DNA of 64,000 bases from Odontesthes bonariensis (GCF_027942865.1 NC_134526.1:5355784-5419783), one strand, 5' to 3'; positions 1 through 14,425 are shown, counted from the stretch's first letter. Notes: generated by a model from the sequence alone, not told the origin. Numbers and translations: made by a program.

Positions 1-2496
<2,496 letters not shown>

Positions 2497-2561
2497 TGGA
2501 CACGATGTGTCTGAAGTGGGCGCCTCCCAAAAACAAACAAGCCAAGCTGTCCAAAAAGTAA
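2497..2561 (+). CDS. kat8: kat8 last coding exon
   Basis: After the acceptor AG at 2495-2496 the exon completes the split Val codon and encodes DTMCLKWAPPKNKQAKLSKK before TAA at 2559-2561. This is the lysine-rich tail that ends vertebrate KAT8. Phase agrees with the donor at 777, so the two exons splice in frame. Length and sequence are intact, with no stop or frameshift, so kat8 appears functional at this end. Confidence 0.94.
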
Positions 2562-2690
2562 CATCCTGAGAAGAGGCGCCGGTCGGCGTGTGAATGGCGC
2601 CCGTTTCCTCTCACACGTGTACATAGCTGTCAGTAGCATCTGTCTGTATTTTCTTATAATAAAGCTGAACATGAAAGCTTCAGTCTCCTC
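2562..2690 (+). terminator. kat8 3' UTR and polyadenylation signal
   Basis: A canonical AATAAA lies at 2658-2663, 97 bases after the kat8 stop codon, followed within 30 bases by a GT-rich stretch (TCTCCTCTGTTTGTCC). This is a compact and plausible transcript end for kat8. Confidence 0.75.
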
Positions 2691-3158
2691 TGTTTGTCCT
2701 TTATGAAGCTGATGTATGAAGTCTTCTTTAATGTAACTTGACTTGAGAAGGTGCAGCGTGTCGAGCTTTCAGACTGAAGTCATGTGACAGACCGCAGACT
2801 CGATGCTTTCAGGTGTCACCTGGAGGGAAAACGGCCTCTGAGCGACTGTTTGTTTTGTTTATTTTGTTAAACGGTGTCATACACCAAAAAGGTGCCCAGC
2901 CCGTATGGGCTTACAAGACACACCATAAGTAATAAAAAGCAATAGTCAAAAGAACATCTCCATAATTGCTAATCCAACATATACGGTCCTCAGCAGACAA
3001 CAACCCCACTCAGACATAAAGCGCCCCTGCGCTGTTGGTGAGCTTCCAACACATATTGGGCTCAAGAAAACACTTTTTCGCTAAACAAATCTGTAAGTCT
3101 GCGCTCATCGGACATAGAAAACAAATCATGACATTCCAAGGTCAATTTAAGGAAGAGC
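2691..3158. other. intergenic, nothing recognised
   Basis: There is no open frame with coding character here and no element boundary I can place. Similar unassigned sequence resumes at 3789 on the other side of the foldback element, so that element landed inside it. Confidence 0.5.
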
Positions 3159-3788
3159 TTAAAGGGACAGTTCGCCTCTTTTGACATGAAGCTGTAAAAC
3201 ATCCCATATCAGCAACATCATTTCTGAACATCTTCTTAGCCCCTGCTGCGTCCTGTGAGCAGAGTTCCAGCCTCGTTTTGGTGTTGATGAAGGTAGTCCG
3301 GCTAGTTGGCTGGGGTTTAAAAAATAAAGCGTTTTGCTTCTCAGAACAATATCCGTTCAACAGAGTAATACATTTGCATCACAAAATCGTTCTCCAGGAA
3401 AAAGTCAGACCTCACAATCTCTTGGCCCTATTTTCTCTCCCTTCGTATCACTGCCTGCTGTGCAGACTGAGCAGCAAACACCGTAACAGGTGCGGCTGTC
3501 GGCAGCAGGCAGTGATACAAAGGGAGAGAAAATAGGGCCAAGAGATTGTGAGCTCTGACTTTTTCCTGGAGAACGATTTTGTGATGCAAATGTATTACTC
3601 TGTTGTTTTGAGAAGCAAAACGCTTTGTTTAAACCCCAGCCAACTAGCCGGACTACCTTCATCAACACCAAAACGAGGCTGGAACTCTGCTCACAGGACG
3701 CAGCAGGGGGTAAGAAGATGTTCAGAAATGATGTTGCTGATATGGGATGTCATACAGCTTCATGTCAAGAGGCGAACTATCCCTTTAA
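3159..3788. mobile_element. complete TTAA foldback MITE (622 bp)
   Basis: The element lies between two TTAA tetramers (3159-3162 and 3785-3788). Its left end reads AGGGACAGTTCGCCTCTTTT, and the right end is the complement of nearly the same sequence. The two halves are inverted copies of about 300 bp around a short centre near 3470-3515, so one strand could fold almost end to end. It has no transposase frame. TTAA target duplications suggest mobilisation by a piggyBac-type enzyme, but I cannot name the family. At least eight partial copies occur in the window. Confidence 0.85.
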
Positions 3789-4075
3789 GTGTAAATACTT
3801 GTAAAAAAGGACAATAAAACACAAAATGCGTCTCATTTTCCACCTCATTTAAGTCACACAGGTGACACTTTCTGTTCTCCTCTGGGATTGCATGGAAATG
3901 CCCAGTTTCAACTTCTCAACTGGGCCCAAACAGAGCTCTGCGCTCTGCTAAGGTTCAGGGTGACATAATGCTCTGGTTGGAAGACAGACTTTATCAAACA
4001 ATACATTCTCAGTTTAGGTTTGTATGGAATTTCTTCTGCCCAATTTTGTTTATAATTTGTTATATTAATTTGTTT
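3789..4075. other. intergenic, nothing recognised
   Basis: AT-rich sequence without a supported feature. Confidence 0.4.
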
Positions 4076-4175
4076 ATCAAATCAAATTTATTTGTATAGC
4101 ACATTTCATCTACAAACAATTCAAAGTGCTTTACATAAAATAAAAGCATTGCAGCAGGGAGTGGAAGAAGCATTA
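4076..4175. repeat. dispersed fish repeat (TTTATTTGTATAGC type)
   Basis: The motif pair TTTATTTGTATAGCACATTT and TTCAAAGTGCTTTACA recurs at 14783 and 43266, each time followed by GCATTGCAGCAGGGAGTG. This marks a dispersed teleost repeat family, probably derived from a retroposon. Only a fragment is present here. Confidence 0.6.
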
Positions 4176-4799
4176 AAAATATTTGTTGGGTCAAAATTTG
4201 TTGCATTTCTCTGTGGAGAGGTCTGGGTTTGACTGTTTAGGAGGATTTGTGAGTTTTTCAACCATAGCAAACAGAGTTCGAGAATTGTTGACATTCTTAT
4301 TAATCATTTCAGATAAATGCAGCTGTCTGGCCTTGCACAGCTCATTGTTGTTTAACACTACAGGATCATTTATTTCTATATATGTATTGGAGACCTACTT
4401 CATGAAATATACTGGAAAGTTTCTTTTGTCCAACGACTATTTTTTTTTAAAGATTCCACAAAAAAAATTGTCTGACAAGTCTGTTGTGAGCCATGTTGAT
4501 GAGTCTGTTCCACAGTCGCACCCATCCCATGTCACCACATACTGCGAGTGTGACTGAAGCTGTCCAGCAGAGGGAGTCTGTGGCTTTTAATGGACGTTCA
4601 GAGCTTTGTTTGCTCTGTTCTGATTCATTCCAACCTGTCGCTTTATCTGTTAAATGTGGCCAAATGTAAACTTCAACGTGTTTGACATCATTAAATAAAG
4701 ATAAAACTGAGATTCTGGTGTTGGGACAAAGTAATGCCCTGTGATTGGTCCTCTGTCCTGTTGCTGCCGTCCGTTTGTCAGGACTCTGGCTGTGATGGT

Positions 4800-5260
4800 C
4801 GACCCTTTATTTAACCCTTGTGCGGTCTTAACATTCTGTTTACATTCTGTTTTTCTGTTTACCCGCCCTACCAAAGCCCCAAAATAAAGCAACTTAATAG
4901 AATTTTAAATCCAAAATCTATTTTGTATGATGAAACCGCCTGTTATTTATCTATTCAACTCAATTCAATACATTTTTTATCATGTATTTTTTGTTACACA
5001 ATACAAAAAGACAATCACCAGTTTTCAGGATTACACTTTTTTTTTGTCAGTTGGACCAACAGTTTTCTTGTTTTCTCAGTTTTCTTTTACATAATAAAGG
5101 TTTATTATTGCTATTATATAAATGTGAAGTAACTACTTCTGAATTAATTATATTGAAAGGGAAAAAAACAGTGAACTTTTTTCTGTTGTTTAAATGTTTT
5201 ATAATTCACGGGTCAAAAATGACCCATAAGACAATCTTTGTACCCTAGTGGTGTACAGCC
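4800..5260. repeat. possible MITE remnant, AT-rich
   Basis: The stretch begins TTAACCCTTGTGCGGTCTTA (4813) and ends near GGGTCAAAAATGACCC (5210-5225), itself a short palindrome. I know this pairing from fish interspersed repeats but cannot place both ends or find a target duplication. The reading frames inside come from low-complexity T-rich DNA. Confidence 0.3.
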
Positions 5261-5309
5261 CACATGGAAACATGAACAAACATAAAGTATGAATTTTTCT
5301 AATGAAAAA

Positions 5310-5510
5310 ACTCCCCTTGTGAAAAAACTACTCAAGTACTGAGTAACTGTTGAGTAACGTCTGATTTATTTGTTAACACAAGCATTCAATCAGACAGACA
5401 AAAATACTAAATAATCATCTTTAGGCAAATTAGAGTTCATCCAATTGATGAAATAAATTAAAATGAATTAATTAATTACAAAATAGCTTAAATTAAAAAA
5501 CATTCCTCAG
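5310..5510. mobile_element. fragment of the CAGAGGTGG hAT-like family
   Basis: Sequence from about 5325 to 5500 matches the interior of the copies at 38098-38280 and 59650-59830, including AAAAACTACTCAAGTACTGA. Both ends are missing. Confidence 0.5.
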
Positions 5511-5760
5511 AGGTTCTGATCCATGATGACATGACAGCATCAGGCAGCTGCTGCAGATGTGTCGGCTGCACATCTGTGATGAGAATCTCCCACATCCCAA
5601 AGCTGCTTTGTGGGACTGAGATCTGGTGACTGTGGAGGCCGTTGGAGTCCAGGGAACTTATTGTTCATGTTCAAGAAACCAGTATGAGATGATATGAGCT
5701 CTGTGACCTGGTGCATTATCCTGCTGGAAGTAGCGACCAGAAGATGGGTCATAAAGGGAT
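5500..5760 (-). pseudogene. Tc1/mariner-type transposase remnant
   Basis: On the minus strand one frame reads QQDNAPGHRAHIIS. After a frameshift another reads LQRPPQSPDLSPTKQLWDV. These are the second and third acidic motif blocks of the IS630/Tc1 DDE/D transposase superfamily (usual forms QDNAPCH and SPDLNPIENLW). Only about 80 residues survive, split between two frames, with no terminal repeats in view. It is a dead fragment. Confidence 0.75.
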
Positions 5761-5768
5761 GGATACAT

Positions 5769-5810
5769 CTATATATATATATATATATATTATATTAATT
5801 AATTAATTGT
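5769..5810. repeat. (TA)n / AATT simple repeat
   Basis: A run of TA dinucleotides followed by tandem TTAA/ATTAATTAATT. Confidence 0.8.
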
Positions 5811-5933
5811 AAATATAGGCCTATATACACACACATATCCGTGAACGCGTTTATACATGCGCAGGTATAGAACGTGCACAAGTAAATCTTGCCTAAAAAG
5901 CAAATTTTGCGATAAAACGTTAAATTTCAGTTA

Positions 5934-8900
5934 ACTTAAATCAGTGGTTCTCAAACTTTTTTGGTCATTCCCCACTATGAACAAGTGGGGATTTCCAAGC
6001 CCCACCTGCCCCTGTCGCCCCAACAAAAATATTGACAAATTACATTTCAACTCGATTGAACTAACACCAAGTAACGTCATATTTTATAATGAATCAAAAT
6101 CAATAACATCAAATAACACAAAGTTCAAAAAGAGAAAATAAAAGCGTTTCATTTGCAATCTGTGCAAAAAACAAAAACAACTAAAATGTAGCCCTGCATT
6201 AGTGGCTGCAATGAGCCTGTTTTGCACTGCACAACTTCTCAAAATGTGGTTGCAGGCTTGAAACTTCCACTGAGTCCTGAATCATGAGTCCTGAACCATG
6301 AGTCCTGAACCATGAGTCCTGAACCATGAGTCCTGAACCATGAGTCCTGAATCATGAGTCCTGAACCATGAGTCCTGAACCATGAGTCCTGAACCATGAG
6401 TCCTGAATCATGAGTCCTGAATCATGAGTCCTGAACCGTGAGTCCTGAACCATGAGTCCTGAACCATGAGTCCTGAACCATGAGTCCTGAATCATGAGTC
6501 CTGAATCATGAGTCCTGAATCATGAGTCCTGAATCGTGAGTCCTGAATCATGAGTCCTGAACCATGAGTCCTGAATCATGAGTCCTGAACCATGTGTCCT
6601 GAATCGTGAGTCCTGAACCATGAGTCCTGAACTATGAGTCCTGAATCATGAGTCCTGAATCATGAGTCCTGAATCATGAGTCCTGAATCATGAGTCCTGA
6701 ATCGTGAGTCCTGAACCATGAGTCCTGAATCATGAGTCCTGAATCGTGAGTCCTGAACCGTGAGTCCTGAACCATGAGTCCTGAACCGTGAGTCCTGAAC
6801 CGTGAGTCCTGAACCATGAGTCCTGAATCATGAGTCCTGAACCATGAGTCCTGAACCGTGAGTCCTGAACCGTGAGTCCTGAACCATGCGTCCTGAATCA
6901 TGAGTCCTGAACCATGAGTCCTGAACCGTGAGTCCTGAATCATGAGTCCTGAATCATGAGTCCTGAATCATGAGTCCTGAATCATGAGTCCTGAATCATG
7001 AGTCCTGAACCATGAGTCCTGAATCATGAGTCCTGAATCATGAGTCCTTAATCATGAGTCCTGAACCATGCGTCCTGAATCATGAGTCCTTAATCATGAG
7101 TCCTGAACCGTGAGTCCTGAATCGTGAGTCCTGAATCATGAGTAATGAATCATGAGTCCTGAACCGTGAGTCCTGAATCGTGAGTCCTGAATCATGAGTC
7201 CTGAATCATGAGTCCTGAACCGTGAGTCCTGAATCATGAGTCCTGAATCATGAGTCCTGAATCATGAGTCCTTAATCATGAGTCCTGAACCGTGAGTCCT
7301 GAATCGTGTCCTGAATCATGAGTAATGAATCATGAGTCCTGAACCATGAGTCCTGAATCATGAGTCCTGAACCATGAGTCCTGAATCATGAGTCCTGAAT
7401 CATGAGTCCTGAACCATGAGTCCTGAACCATGAGTCCTGAATCATGAGTCCTGAATCATGAGTCCTGAACCATGAGTCCTGAATCATGAGTCCTGAATCA
7501 TGAGTCCTGAACCGTGAGTCCTGAACCATGAGTCCTGAACCATGAGTCCTGAACCATGAGTCCTGAATCATGAGTCCTGAATCATGAGTCCTGAATCATG
7601 AGTCCTGAATCGTGAGTCCTGAATCATGAGTCCTGAACCATGAGTCCTGAACCATGAGTCCTGAACCATGAGTCCTGAATCATGAGTCCTGAACCATGAG
7701 TCCTGAACCATGAGTCCTGAACCATGAGTCCTGAATCATGAGTCCTGAATCATGAGTCCTGAACCGTGAGTCCTGAACCATGAGTCCTGAACCATGAGTC
7801 CTGAACCATGAGTCCTGAATCATGAGTCCTGAATCATGAGTCCTGAATCATGAGTCCTGAATCGTGAGTCCTGAATCATGAGTCCTGAACCATGAGTCCT
7901 GAATCATGAGTCCTGAACCATGTGTCCTGAATCGTGAGTCCTGAACCATGAGTCCTGAACTATGAGTCCTGAATCATGAGTCCTGAATCATGAGTCCTGA
8001 ATCATGAGTCCTGAATCATGAGTCCTGAATCGTGAGTCCTGAACCATGAGTCCTGAATCATGAGTCCTGAATCGTGAGTCCTGAACCGTGAGTCCTGAAC
8101 CATGAGTCCTGAACCGTGAGTCCTGAACCGTGAGTCCTGAACCATGAGTCCTGAATCATGAGTCCTGAACCATGAGTCCTGAACCGTGAGTCCTGAACCG
8201 TGAGTCCTGAACCATGCGTCCTGAATCATGAGTCCTGAACCATGAGTCCTGAACCGTGAGTCCTGAATCATGAGTCCTGAATCATGAGTCCTGAATCATG
8301 AGTCCTGAATCATGAGTCCTGAATCATGAGTCCTGAACCATGAGTCCTGAATCATGAGTCCTGAATCATGAGTCCTTAATCATGAGTCCTGAACCATGCG
8401 TCCTGAATCATGAGTCCTTAATCATGAGTCCTGAACCGTGAGTCCTGAATCGTGAGTCCTGAATCATGAGTAATGAATCATGAGTCCTGAACCGTGAGTC
8501 CTGAATCGTGAGTCCTGAATCATGAGTCCTGAATCATGAGTCCTGAACCGTGAGTCCTGAATCATGAGTCCTGAATCATGAGTCCTTAATCATGAGTCCT
8601 GAACCGTGAGTCCTGAATCGTGTCCTGAATCATGAGTAATGAATCATGAGTCCTGAACCATGAGTCCTGAATCATGAGTCCTGAACCATGAGTCCTGAAT
8701 CATGAGTCCTGAATCGTGAGTCCTGAATCATGAGTCCTGAACCGTGAGTCCTGAATCGTGAGTCCTGAACCGTGAGTCCTGAATCATGAGTCCTGAACCA
8801 TGAGTCCTGAATCATGAGTCCTGAATCATGAGTCCTGAACCATGCGTCCTGAATCATGAGTCCTGAACCGTGAGTCCTGAATCGTGAGTCCTGAATCATG

Positions 8901-11900
8901 AGTCCTGAATCATGAGTCCTGAATCATGAGTCCTGAATCGTGAGTCCTGAATCATGAGTCCTGAATCATGAGTCCTGAATCGTGAGTCCTGAATCATGAG
9001 TAATGAATCATGAGTCCTGAACCATGAGTCCTGAATCGCGAGTCCTGAACCGTGAGTCCTGAACCATGAGTCCTGAACCATGAGTCCTGAACCGTGAGTC
9101 CTGAACCGTGAGTCCTGAACCATGAGTCCTGAACCGTGATTCCTGAATCGTGAGTCCTGAATCATGAGTCCTGAACCATGAGTCCTGAACCGTGAGTCCT
9201 GAACCGTGAGTCCTGAACCATGAGTCCTGAACCGTGATTCCTGAATCGTGAGTCCTGAACCGTGATTCCTGAATCGTGAGTCCTGAATCATGAGTCCTGA
9301 ATCATGAGTCCTGAATCATGAGTCCTGAACCGTGAGTCCTGAATCATGAGTCCTGAATCGTGAGTCCTGAACCGTGAGTCCTGAACCATGAGTCCTGAAC
9401 CGTGATTCCTGAATCGTGAGTCCTGAATCATGAGTCCTGAATCATGAGTCCTGAACCGTGAGTCCTGAACCACGAGTCCTGAATCATGAGTCCTGAACTG
9501 TGAGTCCTGAACCATGAGTCCTGAATCGTGAGTCCTGAACCGTGAGTCCTGAATCATGAGTCCTGAATCGTGAGTCCTGAACCGTGAGTCCTGAACCATG
9601 AGTCCTGAACCGTGAGTCCTGAATCATGAGTCCTGAACCATGAGTCCTGAACCGTGAGTCCTGAACCATGAGTCCTGAATCATGAGTCCTGAACCATGAG
9701 TCCTGAACCGTGAGTCCTGAACCGTGAGTCCTGAACCATGCGTCCTGAATCATGAGTCCTGAACCATGAGTCCTGAACCGTGAGTCCTGAATCATGAGTC
9801 CTGAATCATGAGTCCTGAACCATGAGTCCTGAATCATGAGTCCTGAATCATGAGTCCTTAATCATGAGTCCTGAACCATGCGTCCTGAATCATGAGTCCT
9901 GAATCATGAGTCCTTAATCATGAGTCCTGAACCGTGAGTCCTTAATCATGAGTCCTGAACCGTGAGTCCTGAATCGTGAGTCCTGAATCATGAGTAATGA
10001 ATCATGAGTCCTGAACCGTGAGTCCTGAATCATGGGTCCTGAATCATGAGTCCTGAATCATGAGTCCTGAACCGTGAGTCCTGAATCATGAGTCCTGAAT
10101 CATGAGTCCTGAATCATGAGTCCTGAATCATGAGTCCTGAATCATGAGTCCTTAATCATGAGTCCTGAACCGTGAGTCCTGAATCGTGTCCTGAATCATG
10201 AGTAATGAATCATGAGTCCTGAACCATGAGTCCTGAATCATGAGTCCTGAATCGTGAGTCCTGAATCATGAGTCCTGAACCGTGAGTCCTGAATCGTGAG
10301 TCCTGAACCGTGAGTCCTGAACCATGAGTCCTGAATCATGAGTCCTGAATCATGAGTCCTGAACCATGCGTCCTGAATCATGAGTCCTGAACCGTGAGTC
10401 CTGAACCGTGAGTCCTGAATCATGAGTCCTGAATCATGAGTCCTGAATCATGAGTCCTGAATCGTGAGTCCTGAATCATGAGTCCTGAATCTTGAGTCCT
10501 GAATCATGAGTCCTGAATCGTGAGTCCTGAATCATGAGTCCTGAATCATGAGTCCTGAATCATGAGTCCTGAACCATGAGTCCTGAATCATGAGTCCTGA
10601 ACCGTGAGTCCTGAACCATGAGTCCTGAACCATGAGTCCTGAATCATGAGTCCTGAACCGTGAGTCCTGAACCATGAGTCAAGAATCATGAGTCCTGAAC
10701 CATGAGTCCTGAATCATGAGTCCTGAACCATGAGTCCTGAATCATGAGTCCTGAACCGTGAGTCAAGAATCATGAGTCCTGAATCGTGAGTCCTGAACCA
10801 TGAGTCCTGAATCATGAGTCCTTAATCATGAGTCCTGAACCATGAGTCCTGAACCATGAGTCCTGAACCATGAGTCCTGAATCATGAGTCCTGAACCGTG
10901 AGTCAAGAATCATGAGTCCTGAATCGTGAGTCCTGAACCATGAGTCCTGAACCGTGAGTCCTGAATCATGAGTCCTGAACCATGAGTCCTGAATCATGGA
11001 TCCTGAATCCTGAGTCCTTAATCATGAGTCCTGAATCATGAGTCCTGAATCATGAGTCCTGAATCATGAGTAATGAATCATGAGTCCTGAACCGTGAGTC
11101 CTGAATCATGAGTTCCTAACCATGAGTCCTGGATCATGAGTCCTTAATCATGAGTCCTGAACCATGAGTCCTGATTCATGAGTCCTGAACCATGAGTCCT
11201 GAATCGTGAGTCAAGAATCATGAGTCCTGAATCGTGAGTCAAGAACCATGAGTCCTGAACCGTGAGTCAAGAATCATGAGTCCTGAATCGTGAGTCCTGA
11301 ACCATGAGTCCTGAACCGTGAGTCCTGAATCATGAGTCCTGAACCATGAGTCCTGAATCATGGGTCCTGAATCCTGAGTCCTTAATCATGAGTTCTTAAT
11401 CATGAGTCCTGAATCATGAGTCCTGAATCGTGAGTCCTGAATCATGAGTAATGAATCATGAGTCCTGAACCGTGAGTCCTGAATCATGAGTTCCTAACCA
11501 TGAGTCCTGGATCATGAGTCCTTAATCATGAGTCCTGAACCATGAGTCCTGATTCATGAGTCCTGAATCATGAGTCCTGAACCGTGAGTCCTGAATCATG
11601 AGTCCTGAACCATGAGTCCTGAATCATGAGTCCTGAATCATGAGTCCTGAACCATGAGTCCTGAATCATGAGTCCTGAACCATGAGTCCTGAATCATGAG
11701 TCCTGAACCATGAGTCCTGAATCATGAGTCCTGAACCGTGAGTCCTGAACCGTGAGTCCTGAACCGTGAGTCCTGAACCATGAGTCCTGAACCGTGAGTC
11801 CTGAATCATGAGTCCTGAATCGTGAGTCCTGAATCATGAGTCCTGAACCGTGAGTCCTGAATCGTGAGTCCTGAATCGTGAGTCCTGAACCGTGAGTCCT

Positions 11901-13481
11901 GAATCATGAGTCCTGAACCGTGAGTCCTGAACCGTGAGTCCTGAACCGTGAGTCCTGAACCATGAGTCCTGAACCGTGAGTCCTGAATCATGAGTCTTGA
12001 ATCGTGAGTCCTGAACCGTGAGTCCTGAACCGTGAGTCCTGAACCATGAGTCCTGAATCCTGAGTCCTGAATTGTGAGTCCTGAACCGTGAGTCCTAAAT
12101 CGTGAGTCCTGAACCGTGAGTCCTGAATCATGAGTCCTGAATCATGAGTCCTGAATCGTGAGTCCTGAACCGTGAGTCCTGAACCGTGAGTCCTGAATCG
12201 TGAGTCCTGAACCGTGAGTCCTGAATCATGAGTCCTGAATCGTGAGTCCTGAACCGTGAGTCCTGAATCGTGAGTCCTGAACCGTGAGTCCTGAATCATG
12301 AGTCCTGAATCGTGAGTCCTGAACCGTGAGTCCTGAATCATGAGTCCTGAATCATGAGTCCTTAACTGTGAGTCCTGAATCATGAGTCCTGAATCGTGAG
12401 TCCTGAACCGTGAGTCCTGAATCATGAGTCCTGAATCATGAGTCCTGAATCATGAGTCCTGAATCGTGAGTCCTGAACCGTGAGTCCTGAACCGTGAGTC
12501 CTGAATCATGAGTCCTGAACCGTGAGTCCTGAATCATGAGTCCTGAATCGTGAGTCCTGAACCGTGAGTCCTGAACCGTGAGTCCTGAACCGTGAGTCCT
12601 GAATCATGAGTCCTGAACCGTGAGTCCTGAATCATGAGTCCTGAATCGTGAGTCCTGAACCGTGAGTCCTGAACCGTGAGTCCTGAATCATGAGTCCTGA
12701 ATCGTGAGTCCTGAACCGTGAGTCCTGAATCATGAGTCCTGAATCATGAGTCCTTAACCATGAGTCCTGAATCATGAGTCCTTAACCATGAGTCCTGAAT
12801 CATGAGTCCTGAATCATGAGTCCTGAATCGTGAGTCCTGAATCGTGAGTCCTGAATCATGAGTCCTGAATCGTGAGTCCTGAATCATGAGTCCTGAATCA
12901 TGAGTCCTGAATCATGAGTCCTGAATCATGCGGAGCAGAGAGCTGGCGAGTTTCTCGGGTATGGGGAGGGGCTCTACGAGCTAATTGCTGTGTTAGCTCC
13001 GCTTCAGGCACGGAGCTAATACAGTAATTAGCTTTATACATTTACGCAATTGCAGTTAGAATAACAGTTGTGTGGCATGTCTCCTCTTTACAGTTAGCTA
13101 ACAGTAGCAGCGGTGAGTCAGTGAACGAGTTAATGGAGACAATAACTCATAACTCCCGAGCCACAAATGTATCCACGTTGCTCACAGTTACGCTACCTGC
13201 TACCTTGCTCTCTAGCCGCAATTAACAACCCGACGTCAATCATTGTTTTTGCACTTTAGTTCCAGGTCTCCCAATGCCCCCTCATAATTTTAGCTATTCA
13301 TTATTACTTTGTTTGTGTGTGGGTGTTTTGTTTAGTGAATTATCTTTATTGTCAATAAAGAAAAGCATTTAAGATAGGCATAAAATTTAAAATTTCCTCC
13401 CATTTGTGACGCCCCACTTGCCATGTCTCCGTTCCCCACCAGTGGGGCGCGCCCCACACTTTGAGAAGCACTGGCTTAAAT
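5934..13481. mobile_element. hAT-type element enlarged by an internal minisatellite
   Basis: Termini are CAGTGGTTCTCAAACTTTTT at 5942 and its inverted form (ending GAGAAGCACTG) at 13473, with GTGGGG next to both. The flanks ACTTAAAT (5934-5941) and GCTTAAAT (13474-13481) form an 8-bp target duplication with one mismatch. CAGTGGTTCTCAA ends and 8-bp duplications are characteristic of hAT elements. Unique interior is only about 330 bp on the left and 540 bp on the right; the other 6.66 kb is one tandem repeat. No transposase frame is present, so the element was nonautonomous. Confidence 0.8.
6271..12930. repeat. 6.66-kb minisatellite, 14-bp unit
   Basis: About 475 tandem copies of the 14-mer TGAGTCCTGAAYCR (equivalently ATGAGTCCTGAAYC). 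Most variation lies at two transition sites giving AACCATG, AATCATG, AACCGTG and AATCGTG. Rarer marker variants (GCGTCC, TGTGTCC, GAGTAATG, CCTTAATC, GTCAAG and a 12-bp unit) recur in the same order at long range, showing block duplication. The long minus-strand frames (14-residue period, such as MIQDSRFRTHGSGL) arise because 14 is not a multiple of 3 and some units lack the stop. I see no sign that it is translated. Confidence 0.97.
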
Positions 13482-13655
13482 CAACCAGGTACTAGCAGGA
13501 TGGACATATCCTCTCTCTCTCTTTATAACTATCTATATATACACAGGCTGTCAAAATGAACGCGTTCAATTTGACATATTTATAGAAGGTGCGCACGTTA
13601 AAAGGGTTTCAAGTTTGAAAACCCCAGTGGTCCCAGCATTGAGCCCTCAGACTGT

Positions 13656-14059
13656 TTGAGTGTTAATAATTTGTTCCCTTCAGCAGCTGAGGGTTCATTA
13701 AGGGCTGATGGCGACACCTGCGAGCAGCCACACAGAACCTTTACCACATACCCTTTCCCCTGGTTTTACATAGGAATTTGTGAAGAAAATAAACTACAAC
13801 ACGACTCTTGGACAAGATCGATCGAGAGGTTGGAAAAGAAAATCCCAGCACAGATGTGTTGGAAGAATACCTAAAACATCTGCTGGCGAGAGAAGCAGCT
13901 TTACTGGAAAATGAGCTTATTTCAGCCTTTGAATACATGGATCGAATCACGTCAAGAAAGACCAGGATAAAACGCATCCTGAGAAATGTGGAGGGCAGTA
14001 AGAACGCAGCTTCAGTGACTTCCCAACACTTAAACAATGAGGTAAAGATCTCATCCTAA
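13656..14059 (+). other. unrecognised open frame with a donor-like site
   Basis: From 13793 a frame stays open for about 89 codons to TAA at 14057-14059. It is rich in charged, helix-forming residues (VLEEYLKHLLAREAALLENE) and continues through AFEYMDRITSRKTRIKRIL. AACAATGAG/GTAAAG at about 14032-14044 is a good splice donor. An in-frame TAA (13790) lies just upstream, and no clear acceptor fits the frame. It could be an orphan exon, a piece of a domesticated element, or chance. I assign no family. Confidence 0.25.
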
Positions 14060-14101
14060 ATGCACCCAGGGGTGGAGCAGTGATTTTAAATGTGGGGGTG
14101 T

Positions 14102-14320
14102 TTCAGGGGGGGCACATGAGCGCAACATCAAGCCCAGAGACACGACGCTGAAGTTGGCATCCGATTCACAAATTAAATGGATGGGCATAAAGGGCCATTT
14201 CACCGCATTTTGATGGCCCTAAACTAGGTCCTGTATGGAAACTACAATAGTTACACTGCTCAAATCTGGATGGAATTATTCTAAAGAGGGTATAGAGTCT
14301 TTAAAACACATTTTATGATT
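14102..14320 (+). repeat. left arm of a 220-bp inverted repeat pair
   Basis: It begins TTCAGGGGGGGCACATGAGC. Apart from scattered mismatches it is the reverse complement of 15807-16035 over its whole length. Together the arms delimit a 1.93-kb foldback-like structure, or are two inverted copies of one element. Confidence 0.8.
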
Positions 14321-14425
14321 CAAGTGCGCAGTTTAGACTCGATGGGAGTAGTCTCAACAATTCGCGCTATATGCGCTTGCAAAGCTCATTTTATGTAAAA
14401 AGGGTTAAAAGGATGTCAATTTCAG

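Noticed and set aside
6674-12425. Many minus-strand frames of up to 145 codons with a 14-residue period
   Set aside because: They are translations of the 14-bp minisatellite; the frame stays open only where every third unit happens to lack TGA, there are no splice or promoter signals, and the peptide is the same in any such array.
6271-12930. A regular short-repeat array that might suggest a CRISPR
   Set aside because: There are no spacers: 14-bp units abut directly, and the genome is a vertebrate's.
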